This document shows positions 1-7,400 of a stretch of DNA of 9,097 nucleotides, piece after piece. The DNA is from Lachnospiraceae bacterium. Its GTDB lineage: Bacteria > Bacillota > Clostridia > Lachnospirales > Lachnospiraceae. Both the position numbers and the translations under genes were made by a program. Each line of letters starts with the position of its first letter. Within the stretch, counting starts at the first letter, position 1. The notes below the pieces were generated by a model, which was not told the origin of the DNA, searched no databases, and was given only the letters and a program-made list of their open reading frames with translations. The stretch is taken from assembly GCA_003484785.1 (NCBI GenBank), contig DNAD01000202.1:1-9097 (forward strand), in the 5' to 3' direction.

Positions 1-257
1 CCCCTGAATACCCCGAGACCCAGATCAATGATATCCTCGTCCTTAACTACCACAAAGTCCGCTCTGGGCGGCTGTGCACCAAGAACCACCTCGCGTTCCA
101 CCGTGACTGACGGGAAACCATGCAGCTCTATCATCAGCAGTGAATAGAACCAGGAATGCCAGTCGTTTGGAGGCGGGTTAGTAAGGGCATCCACCTGTTC
201 CTGCAGGTCAGTGACCATTTTTATAAGCTCTTCTTTGGACAGATCATTAAGGCTCAT
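1..257 (-). CDS. PD-(D/E)XK nuclease-like protein, N-terminal part (runs off window)
   Basis: An open frame of 85 codons from an ATG at 257 reaches the window edge without a stop. It has a good Shine-Dalgarno, AAGGAG at 269-264, six bases before the ATG. The N-terminus is a short helical segment (SKEELIKMVTDLQEQVDAL). It is followed by a WHSWFYSLLMIEL stretch and by VEREVVLG...PPRADFVVVKDED near residues 53-75. The pattern of a Glu-containing strand followed by a hydrophobic strand carrying Asp (ADFVVV) resembles the start of the PD-(D/E)XK/Rpn-like proteins common in Clostridia and often annotated only as hypothetical. The second catalytic half lies outside the window, so the family call is tentative. 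It has its own promoter and is probably not part of the secretion operon. Confidence 0.6.
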   Translation of the reverse strand, partial: MSLNDLSKEELIKMVTDLQEQVDALTNPPPNDWHSWFYSLLMIELHGFPSVTVEREVVLGAQPPRADFVVVKDEDIIDLGLGVFR

Positions 258-279
258 CGGATACTCCTTCCATAGTTTT

Positions 280-307
280 AATATAGCACGTTTCCTTAGA
301 TTGTAAA
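280..307 (-). promoter_or_regulatory. Sigma-A-type promoter for the PD-(D/E)XK-like gene
   Basis: Reading the minus strand, TTTACA (307-302, one mismatch to TTGACA) is followed after 16 bases by TATATT (285-280, close to TATAAT). This places a transcription start just upstream of the ribosome binding site at 269-264, giving a very short leader. It suggests the gene at 257-1 is transcribed independently of the type VII operon ending at 368. No operator-like repeat is seen. Confidence 0.5.
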
Positions 308-325
308 AGGGGGGTGTTATTCCCC
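305..325 (-). terminator. Possible weak intrinsic terminator after the lipase gene
   Basis: On the minus strand GGGG (325-322), a seven-base loop (321-315) and CCCC (314-311) can form a short G:C stem, followed by CC and a four-T run (308-305). The stem is only four pairs with a short T tract, so termination may be weak or rho-dependent. Its position about 40 bases after the lipase stop and before a promoter fits an operon end. The T run overlaps the -35 box of the next promoter. Confidence 0.3.
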
Positions 326-367
326 GCCGCCTAAGCCGCTTTAGCACAGCTGTCATTCCATACACTT

Positions 368-1732
368 TTATAAGCTCTCGTTTTTCGTAATTTCCCCTGT
401 TTGCAGGCCGACGAGCCCTGTCAGCTCCTCCTCTTTCCGCCTGTATATATTCAGGATATCATACAGCCCGTTGATGATATTATGTAAACCTTTCAGGTCC
501 CTTCCCATTCTTTCATTCACCCTGTCCATAGTGACGGAAAGATAAACATCCGCGATTATATCGGTGTTCAGCTCTTCCCTTATCGTATACACATTCTCCA
601 TCCCGGAGGAAAAACGGTCCCTTATATTTTCAAGGCTGTCCACCGCAGAAGCCAGTCTGTCGAAATCCTCGTAAATGTTTTCTGTATACAGCCTCACCGC
701 CCCCTCGTCAGGGTCATAGATCCCGAGCCTTTCCCTGGCATAGCTGTAGACGGACATGGCAGAGTCCTTTATTTCCTGCCACTCATCCACCTTGTTGGTC
801 TCTTTCTCACAGCAGAAGATCGTGCCCACTATGGATCCCAGAAGCTCAGAGATCTTTTCATTTCCGTTTTCCGGAAGCAGGTCAACAGCCCCGACTATCC
901 CGTCGATGGTGGTCTTCATTGCCTTGATGAAAGGCGTCTGGATATCAAGTTTATACCGTTTTGCATTCCCCTCCTCGTCAAACTGCCCGTACTTGAGCAG
1001 GGAATAGCTGCAGTGGGCGCCCACGGGGGAATGATCCTTATTGCGGATATAAACGGTCTCCCCGGCTATGGAATTAAGCAGGATATTTACGTAATCGTTA
1101 TTGGCACAGACCGAGGTTATCTTATCCCTTGCCTTTTCCACCTCCTCTTTGTGTTCATTGATAAATTCTCTGTTAAAGCCCTGTCCGTCAAAGGATACGC
1201 AGCGGGCTATCTGCTCTGCGCAGGCAACAGTCACGAACTGTGCGAGATTCCCTCCTTTTGAGTGGCCCGAAACCGTCAGATCAGAGTATTCCCCGCAGTT
1301 ATATTTCACAAAGTCCGACGCCATTTTCTGCATATGAGTGTCAACGACGAACTCACCTCTTACGTTATCCAGCCAGGCCTCATAGGTTCCTCCGGTTCCG
1401 CGGAATATGACCGCCGCCTCTCCCGAAGGCTTCTTTACACACATTGCCCTTACTCCGCCCTCATCGAGTATCCTTTCCACCGAAAGCCCCTCCATGGAAC
1501 CGCCCTCGGCGGTCATCTTATCAAGCCTTGTGAATACATCCTTTGCATCCTCCTCGGATAACCCGGCGCAGGCGTCATATTTAAAGCTTTCGGGATCAAA
1601 TCTCCGGCTTCCGCTTTTTCCCCCCGAGGAGTAGGCATCCAAAGCCTCGCCGAAGGATGCGTATTTTCCGGAGCAGTTAAAGTATATGTAATTATTGAGC
1701 ACCAAAAGTTCCTCTTCACTGAAGCCCTTCAT
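368..1732 (-). CDS. Alpha/beta hydrolase lipase (DUF2974/Mbeg1-like) with C-terminal helical domain; candidate T7SS effector
   Basis: The protein is 454 residues. The start at 1732 is chosen because GGGAGG (1746-1741) sits eight bases upstream. The longer frame to 1849 only adds a basic out-of-frame reading of the VWA tail. Residues about 1-270 form an alpha/beta hydrolase: an oxyanion-like VIFRGTGG near 108-115, nucleophile elbow GHSKGG with Ser158, then SFDGQGF near 180-186, a likely acid Asp213 in NNDYV, and a likely His240 in GAHCSYSLL. This motif order is typical of DUF2974/Mbeg1-like lipases. Residues about 290-440 are predicted helical with no catalytic motif and contain Tyr430-x-x-x-Glu434, the YxxxD/E type VII export signal. 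There is no signal peptide. It overlaps the VWA gene by 17 bases and is the last gene of the operon. The catalytic-first, targeting-last layout resembles S. aureus TslA; substrate and export are inferred. Confidence 0.85.
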   Translation of the reverse strand: MKGFSEEELLVLNNYIYFNCSGKYASFGEALDAYSSGGKSGSRRFDPESFKYDACAGLSEEDAKDVFTRLDKMTAEGGSMEGLSVERILDEGGVRAMCVKKPSGEAAVIFRGTGGTYEAWLDNVRGEFVVDTHMQKMASDFVKYNCGEYSDLTVSGHSKGGNLAQFVTVACAEQIARCVSFDGQGFNREFINEHKEEVEKARDKITSVCANNDYVNILLNSIAGETVYIRNKDHSPVGAHCSYSLLKYGQFDEEGNAKRYKLDIQTPFIKAMKTTIDGIVGAVDLLPENGNEKISELLGSIVGTIFCCEKETNKVDEWQEIKDSAMSVYSYARERLGIYDPDEGAVRLYTENIYEDFDRLASAVDSLENIRDRFSSGMENVYTIREELNTDIIADVYLSVTMDRVNERMGRDLKGLHNIINGLYDILNIYRRKEEELTGLVGLQTGEITKNESL

Positions 1733-2795
1733 AATAAAATCCTCCCTGAAATGGTCCTGTGTCCGCTTCCTTCGAAAACAAAAGCTCGGTTTGTCCCATG
1801 TCCGCTTCTTCTTCCGAAAGACATACTGTCGGCTCCCCGTTTTCTTCATATATAAGCTCTGTCTGACGGCTTTCTTTTCTGTGCCTGCTGTGCCTGCTGC
1901 CCCGGCTCCTTCTCTTCTTTCTCATGCTAAGAAGCTTTATGATGATGCACGCTGCCACCAGGAAGAAGCATCCGCTCAGGATTGAAATATAATCAGGAGA
2001 CGATTTAACATCCCGGCTTGTTAAGCTTATCTGATTGTCTGAATAGTTTATCCCGCTCAGGCGCTCATATTCCCGGATCTCCCGGGTCATATCGTCCGAA
2101 GCAGAGTCTTTGCCCGCTTCGCTTTTTTCTTCGTTTTCCAAAAGAATGTCTGTTCCTTCGAAAGCTTCAGGAACCATATTATCCTCAAAACGATATATCT
2201 CTGTCTCACCTCTCCTTACGTATGAGGGCTGCTCAGGCAGCGAATACCTGGTATTTATCAGAAACAGCAGCTCATCTCCCAGCTTCTGCTCCACTCCGGC
2301 TTCCGAACCCTCAAATTCGGAATACAAAAGCCCGCCTCCGCTTATGGTGGATATGGCGGACAGGTTCATGAGAGAGACCTCCTCCTTCGTTATAAGGTCG
2401 ACCACATAGACGGGATAGTCCAGCTCATTAAGCAGAAAATACAATTCTTCCCTGGCATGCCTTACGGGCGCCTTCTCCTTTCCGTCCGTAAAAAGGATGA
2501 TGCAGCGGTCGGCCAGATCCGCTTTCCTCCAGTAAAGAAGCTCCTCTGTAAGGACATCGGTGAGACAGGCATCCCTGTCGGTCAGCTCAATAAGCCCGGC
2601 CTTTTCTTTGAGAATGGCCCTGTCCTCACCATAGTCACAGATGACATCCATGTCCTCACCGTAAACCGCAAGTCCCAGACTTATCCCTTCTTTAGCGTTG
2701 TCGGCGATATATCTTATGGTCTCTCTGCATATCGCAAGATTCCCTCCCCCAATGGAGAGGGAATTATCAAGCAATAAGAGAACCTCTGTTTCCAT
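1716..2795 (-). CDS. VWA-domain membrane protein with basic/acidic C-terminal tail
   Basis: The protein is 359 residues. A von Willebrand A domain begins at residue 1 and has a complete metal-binding MIDAS site: D10-x-S12-x-S14 in LLLDNSLS, Thr79, and Asp104 in ILFTDGK. Residues about 190-265 are acidic linker. One transmembrane segment lies near 270-289 (ILSGCFFLVAACIIIKLL), then a strongly basic stretch near 292-307, then an acidic tail with two TEL motifs (Thr312, Thr336) and PTV at 322-324. There is no signal peptide. The basic flank predicts a cytoplasmic tail, leaving the export route of the VWA domain unclear. The ATG directly follows the stop of the preceding WXG100 gene in the same frame, so translation is probably coupled. 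The next gene overlaps its end by 17 bases. A role as an accessory or assembly factor of the secretion machine is inferred from context only. Confidence 0.85.
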   Translation of the reverse strand: METEVLLLLDNSLSIGGGNLAICRETIRYIADNAKEGISLGLAVYGEDMDVICDYGEDRAILKEKAGLIELTDRDACLTDVLTEELLYWRKADLADRCIILFTDGKEKAPVRHAREELYFLLNELDYPVYVVDLITKEEVSLMNLSAISTISGGGLLYSEFEGSEAGVEQKLGDELLFLINTRYSLPEQPSYVRRGETEIYRFEDNMVPEAFEGTDILLENEEKSEAGKDSASDDMTREIREYERLSGINYSDNQISLTSRDVKSSPDYISILSGCFFLVAACIIIKLLSMRKKRRSRGSRHSRHRKESRQTELIYEENGEPTVCLSEEEADMGQTELLFSKEADTGPFQGGFYYEGLQ

Positions 2796-3110
2796 TTAGC
2801 TCACCACATCCGATATAAGTGAGCTGCCGGCCTCCAGGCTTGCATTTTCAGCGTTCTGGTATTCTCTGGCCATCTCATTCAGGTCATTTACATGCTCCTG
2901 AATGATCCGGTTTATCTTGTCAATATCATCCTGAAGGCTTGTAAACCGGCTGTTGTAGCTGTTTGCGGCTTCACCCTGCCAGATCGACTTGAGTCCGTTT
3001 ACGATAGACATCATCTCAGAAGTCAGGGAACTGATTGTCTTTCCTGTCTGGCTGAACTCGTTAGATGCCTGTATAAGCTTTTCCGGTGTGACTTTAAGTA
3101 TTCCTTCCAT
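2796..3110 (-). CDS. WXG100 family protein D (EsxA-like)
   Basis: A 104-residue helical-hairpin protein with the turn motif W44-Q-G46 between two helices and the export signal Y84-x-x-x-E88 (REYQNAE). The length, central WxG and C-terminal YxxxE are the standard WXG100 pattern. These proteins are secreted as dimers by EssC and bind its last ATPase domain. The ATG at 3110 has GGAGG at 3122-3118, seven bases upstream. It is separated from the other three WXG100 genes by a 186-base gap and pairs tightly with the VWA gene, whose ATG follows its TAA with no intervening base. It most resembles the canonical secreted subunit EsxA. Its partner could be the neighbouring copies or itself. Confidence 0.92.
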   Translation of the reverse strand: MEGILKVTPEKLIQASNEFSQTGKTISSLTSEMMSIVNGLKSIWQGEAANSYNSRFTSLQDDIDKINRIIQEHVNDLNEMAREYQNAENASLEAGSSLISDVVS

Positions 3111-3296
3111 ATTATTTCCTCCATCGTTAAAATTGTATTCATTTTGCTTTTATAATAGGAAGCGAATCAAGCGCCCGGGCTTTAATCCGTTTCCCGCGCC
3201 GGATCAGGCCAATCTATCGGCATATCTCCTTTCGGGATCCGTGCGCATCATTCAGGTATATGTAAAAACTGCCTTAAACAAATGAGCTGCAGCTTC
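3111..3296 (-). other. 186-base intergenic gap inside the operon
   Basis: This is the only sizeable gap between the type VII genes. On the minus strand it holds a ten-base palindrome AGCTGCAGCT just after the upstream stop, and a GC-rich imperfect hairpin (3199-3193 with 3179-3171, a two-base bulge, no T run). It also has an AT-rich stretch with TATTATAAAA about 3155-3146, and a 13-codon reading frame (3223-3182). I find no convincing -35/-10 pair and no terminator. It may contain a secondary promoter or an RNA processing site that sets the level of the WXG100-VWA-lipase part separately. Confidence 0.4.
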
Positions 3297-3596
3297 TCAA
3301 TACGATCTTGTCATGGCCGAAGCCAGATTTCTTGTCTCTGCCTCCTCATACTTACCGGCAATTATAATGAGAGCGTTTATATACTGGTCTATAGCCTGTT
3401 TAAAGCTGTCCATCTGCCCCTTGTCCCTTGTGAAAGCGTTGTGAAAAGCGGTATTGGCTTCACCCTCCCACATGCTCTTTAAGGCTTCCTCGGTATTCCT
3501 TAAGGCCTCAGTCTGTGAATTAAAGTTATTGTTTAAGCTCTTCAATTCCTCTGCGCGGTTTCTAAGCTCTGCGGCAGTAACCTGGATAAATGACAT
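3297..3596 (-). CDS. WXG100 family protein C (EsxA-like)
   Basis: A 99-residue protein with two predicted helices around W43-E-G45 (SMWEGEAN), and Y83-x-x-x-E87 (GKYEEAE) near the C-terminus, the full WXG100 signature. The N-terminus (IQVTAAELRNRAEELK) matches the usual first-helix start of secreted WXG100 proteins, and it is close in form to protein D. The start at 3596 is supported by GGAGG eight bases upstream (near 3609-3605). It begins 18 bases after the stop of the preceding WXG100 gene. Likely exported by EssC, alone as a homodimer or paired with a neighbouring copy. Confidence 0.92.
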   Translation of the reverse strand: MSFIQVTAAELRNRAEELKSLNNNFNSQTEALRNTEEALKSMWEGEANTAFHNAFTRDKGQMDSFKQAIDQYINALIIIAGKYEEAETRNLASAMTRSY

Positions 3597-3614
3597 GGTA
3601 GTTTCCTCCTTTTC

Positions 3615-3923
3615 TTATGAGCAGACACCTATCGCGATCATTTCAGCGTTGTATATTATGTCTGCAGTGTGGTGAATATGATTTGCGATCTTTAAAAGAT
3701 CCTCTGCATTGTTCATCAGCTCGCCCCTTAACTCCTCGGTTTTTTCATAGAAGCTCTCCGCATTCTCTCCCTTCCAGCCGGAGCGCATCATCGCCATGGT
3801 TTCGGCCATATCCGAGCGGGCGATCTTTACAAGGCTCTGGGAAATGTCCATAAGCTCCTTTGACTGATTGCAGGCCTTGACAAAGTCAATCTCGATATCT
3901 CTTCTGGTTCTTAGCGGATTCAT
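3615..3923 (-). CDS. Divergent WXG100-like protein B
   Basis: A 102-residue protein whose hydrophobic heptads surround W50-K-G52 (SGWKGENAESF), a WXG100 core. The C-terminus has Y91-x-x-E94, one residue short of the YxxxD/E export signal, and no other match. This suggests a subunit exported through its partner, or a chaperone-like protein. The N-terminus starts MNPLRTRRDIEIDF, unlike the usual WXG100 start. The ATG at 3923 overlaps the stop of the preceding gene (ATGA) and has a strong AGGAGGTGA upstream, so the two are probably translated together. They make a natural heterodimer candidate, comparable to EsxA/EsxB or to the small helper proteins encoded with T7SS effectors. Confidence 0.85.
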   Translation of the reverse strand: MNPLRTRRDIEIDFVKACNQSKELMDISQSLVKIARSDMAETMAMMRSGWKGENAESFYEKTEELRGELMNNAEDLLKIANHIHHTADIIYNAEMIAIGVCS

Positions 3924-4219
3924 ATCCTCACCTCCTTTATTCTTTCCGTTACCGTATTTTCCGTATTCTGATACTCGCAGATCATTTTCCTCAGAAGCTT
4001 CTTATAACCCAGCATATTTTCAACCAGGGTCCTCATTTTATTAAAATCTTCGTAAAAGGCCAGCATAAACTGTGTATTGGCCTCCCCGCTCCAGGTAATA
4101 TCCAGCCTTTCGATATTTTCCTCAAGAGCGTCAATAGCTTTGACCATTTTGTTTATCAGCTCGCCCATTCGCGTCATCCTTTCATTCAGCCCGACATAGT
4201 CGGCGATCAGAGTCTGCAT
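3920..4219 (-). CDS. WXG100-like protein A
   Basis: A 99-residue helical-hairpin protein with W43-S-G45 (ITWSGEANTQF) and Y83-x-x-x-E87 (CEYQNTE), so a full WXG100 signature. The first helix (LNERMTRMGELINKMVKAIDALEENIERL) is unusually rich in Met and charged residues compared with copies C and D. The ATG at 4219 has AGGAGG five bases upstream and follows the esaB-like stop by 12 bases. Its stop overlaps the start of protein B in an ATGA junction. Likely a secreted substrate or a partner of protein B. Confidence 0.88.
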   Translation of the reverse strand: MQTLIADYVGLNERMTRMGELINKMVKAIDALEENIERLDITWSGEANTQFMLAFYEDFNKMRTLVENMLGYKKLLRKMICEYQNTENTVTERIKEVRI

Positions 4220-4231
4220 AAAATCCTCCTG

Positions 4232-4474
4232 TTAAAAATAAATTAATATAAGCTTATCCCCGTCGGTTACCCCTTCCTGAAAAAGAGTTCTTTCGGGGTT
4301 CAGCTCTCTTTCAAGGAGCATGGAGAACACTGCCCCTTTTCTGCCGCAAAGCCCCAGCCTTTCAAAAGCCCCTCTCAAAAGCCCTGACAGAAAAAGGCTG
4401 CCGGCAGCGCTTACATCAAAGCCCCGGGCCAGCTGGGGAACCCATATTTCCAGCAGTATACTGTTTTCCGGCAT
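4232..4474 (-). CDS. esaB: EsaB/YukD-like ubiquitin-fold T7SS component
   Basis: An 80-residue protein. A first strand (ILLEIWVP), a central helix region (FLSGLLRGAFERLGL) and a final LFQEGVTDGDKLILIYF fit the YukD/EsaB beta-grasp, whose end typically reads GI/V-x-DGD-x-L. EsaB is a small cytoplasmic component needed for or regulating T7SSb activity. The start at 4474 overlaps the essC stop (TAATG) and has GGAGG four bases upstream. An in-frame ATG at 4486 (84 residues) with a GAGG eight bases upstream is a close alternative. The gene lies downstream of essC, whereas in S. aureus esaB precedes essB and essC. The symbol rests on fold-like similarity, position and size; sequence identity looks low. 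Confidence 0.7.
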   Translation of the reverse strand: MPENSILLEIWVPQLARGFDVSAAGSLFLSGLLRGAFERLGLCGRKGAVFSMLLERELNPERTLFQEGVTDGDKLILIYF

Positions 4475-7400
4475 TATCCCTCCCATAGCGGAAGCCTCAC
4501 GCCTCCAAAAAAAAGCTCCTCCGATACAAACGGTACATCGCCTTCCCCCGCCTTTTTTGAAAGGTTTTTCTGTGAAAATGAAAGCTCTGAAAACTCAAAT
4601 ACCATCTGCTCGTTTATCATCCCGCCAAGGTGGATACCGTAGGCCTCCTCCCTGAGCGCCTCAAATACCCCCCGGCCGGTCATATTGTTGAAATCCTCAC
4701 GGGAGAGCTCAAAGATTATATTATGTAAACCATTCTCCCTGTTTCTCCTTATAAGCTTAAGGATCTCCTCTTCATTGTTTTTGCCCGAAGAGCCGTATAT
4801 ATCCCCGATAAGATTCGAGGGCTCATTGAGCAGGATGATCTGTTTTTCGCTCTGCTTTAGCTCTTTTACAAGCTCCTCGGGCCGGCTTACGCTCACGCAT
4901 CTGTATCCCGAAAAGGCCGCCGACTCTCTTATTATGTTTATGAGGCCGGTTTTGCCGCTTTTCCTTCGGCCCGTTATGATAAAGGAGCTGATCCTGTCAA
5001 GCGGTATGGTAAACAGCTCTCCGCTGTCGGTTCTGTAGCCGCAGACAAGCTCACGGTTCTTTTTTTCTTCAGTCTTCCATAGCTCTTTTGCCTGTGACAA
5101 AAGGTTCGAAAGAACGGGCTTATCCGGTATAAAAGGCACTTTTTTTGCCCTTAGTTCCCCATACTCCTGATTTTTTTCCCTGATAAAGGCCTCGATCCCG
5201 ATCCCTCTCTCATAATCATTGCCGGGAAAGAAAAGTCCTGTCTGAAATTCCAGAAGCTCTCCATCAAGAAACCCGATCCCTCTTCCGGCAATGCCCTCCA
5301 CCGGATAGACCTCACATCTTAAGGTCCTTAAGCTCTGAGAATAGTTCATACGGTCGGGAAGCGTAAGACATATTACCGTCTTACAGGCCTCATGCACCTT
5401 TGAAGGTATATCGGAAGGATTTACGCCTCCGCCTGTCAGGATAAGATAGATGCCAACGGATTCTCCGGTCTTTAAAAGCTCCTGAACGATCTCGTCGAAG
5501 GCCTCCTTCGTCTTCTGTCTGAAGGCACCGTAATTATCTATCACAAGAACGATGGCTGAGGCCTTTTCCCCCAGGCTCTTTCTTGTAAGGAAATTTATGC
5601 CCTTATAAAGGGCCTTCCTGCTGCTTTGCTCCTTCTTAAGCATAAAGAAGAGGTTTTTTATCCTGTCGGTATCCTCCTCCGTAAGGCAGGCTCCCGAAAG
5701 AAAGCTCTCCCTGAAGGCAGAAAGCAGTCCGTTACTGAAATCAATGATATAGGTATTAAGATCCGACGGGGTTTCGTAATACAGAAACCCGCACAGCAGT
5801 GTCTGAAGCAGGGTACTCTTTCCCGAGCCGCTCCTGCCGAGTATCATGTGGTGGCCTCCCTTTGCAAGGCTTAAGGTAAAGTCACCCTGTTCCTGACGTC
5901 TCGGCGCGTCATATTGCCCGAGACAATAGGTATAAAGATCGTGAACACAACTTTTATTTACTTCTATGCTTTGGCCGAGCTCCTTCATCCAGAGCCTTCT
6001 TGCCGGGGCAAGATCAAGCTTGCCTGCAGTGTCAAGCAGAGCCTCTCTTACAATATCAAAATCGGTGATCTCTTCATTGCCGGGCCCCCGGTATGTCCTT
6101 TTCTGCCTGTTTTCTTCCTCCCTTCTTCCGTTTTTTTCAAGAAAGCTAAGCTCCTCTTTTTTTTCGGGGCTGCCGCGGACTGCCATTGTATAAGCGCCCT
6201 TAAACTCCTCGTACAGCTCGTCGTTGCCGACCTGCAAAAATGCCCTTCCCACCTCCTTTATAAAGGCGGCATCCGGCTTATGGAGCATATCCTGACTGTC
6301 CTGTCTGTCCTGAACTCTTAAGCATATCCTGAACCGGGAGTTGCTCCTTATATTATCATCCACCGTTCCCTGGGGCTTCTGGGTCGCAAGTATCAGGTGG
6401 ATCCCGAGGCTCCTTCCGACCTGGGCCACGCTTACCAGCTCCCTCATAAATTCGGGCTCGTTCTTCTTAAGCTCCGCAAATTCGTCTATTATTATAAACA
6501 GGTGGGGCAGAGGCTCCTTTGCTTCCCCGGTAAGATATTTTTTCTCATACTCGGTTATCCGGTTCACATTATTATTAAGGAACAGCTTCTGTCTCCTCTC
6601 GTTTTCACTCCTTACGGAAACCATGGCCCTGTAGATATTATTTCCGGAGAGGTTTGAAATGCTCCCGCTTATATGAGGCAGTCCCTTAAACAGCCCCGCC
6701 ATGCCCCCTCCCTTGTAGTCAATGAGAAAAAACGAAACCGTCCGGGGCGAATAGCGTATTGCCAGGGAGAGGATAAGGGTCTGGAGCATCTCGCTCTTTC
6801 CGCTTCCTGTCATTCCCGCGATCAGCCCGTGCGGACCGTGAGCGCTCTCATGAAGATCAAGAAAGCATATCCTCTCGTCCTCCTCTATCCCAAGGGGTAT
6901 TCTTATATCGTTTACAGTGTTGCTCTCCTTCCAGCTTTTTACGATATACTGCTTCAGTTCCTCGATAGAGATTCCGAATATCCGGTCAATAAGAACCGTC
7001 TTTGGTATCGGGATGTGTCCGTTCTCTCCGCTTAACCTTAAGCCTCCCAGCCTTCTTACAAGCCTTTCGGCCTCCGAATGGTCTATGCTGTCAAAAACGA
7101 TCTGTGTATTCTCTGCCGAGTCCCTGGTATTGATCACTCCGCTAAAATCCCCGTTATCCAGTATTATCCTGCTGCATTCTCCCGGAAGACTGTTATAATC
7201 AACCGTAAACAGCATAATCCTGAGATCCTCCCTCTGCTTTTTCAATTCCTTAACCTCTGCATAGTCATCGGAAATGATCACCCACTCGGACTGTACCCCT
7301 CCTCCTTCGCCGGGGCCGTTTTCGTTAAGGAAGCGGGTTTTTATTTCCTCCGCTTCCTCTTTTTCAAAACCGATGCGGTATGCCCCCTCTCCCCGAAGCT

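Noticed and set aside
368..1732. LXG-type polymorphic toxin
   Set aside because: No N-terminal LXG domain; the protein starts directly with the hydrolase domain.
1733..1849. 39-residue N-terminal extension of the lipase frame (start at 1849)
   Set aside because: No ribosome binding site; highly basic composition mirrors an alternative frame of the VWA tail; ATG 1732 has GGGAGG at eight bases.
2018..2371. 117-codon plus-strand frame opposite the VWA gene
   Set aside because: Lies opposite a gene with a complete MIDAS site and has no recognisable domain.
3182..3223. 13-codon reading frame (MPIDWPDPARETD) preceded by AAGGAG
   Set aside because: The Shine-Dalgarno is only two bases from the ATG, too close for normal initiation, and the product matches nothing I know.
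5914..6321. 135-codon plus-strand frame inside essC
   Set aside because: Antisense shadow of a well-supported ATPase; no ribosome binding site and a Leu/Ser/Pro-rich composition typical of antisense readings.
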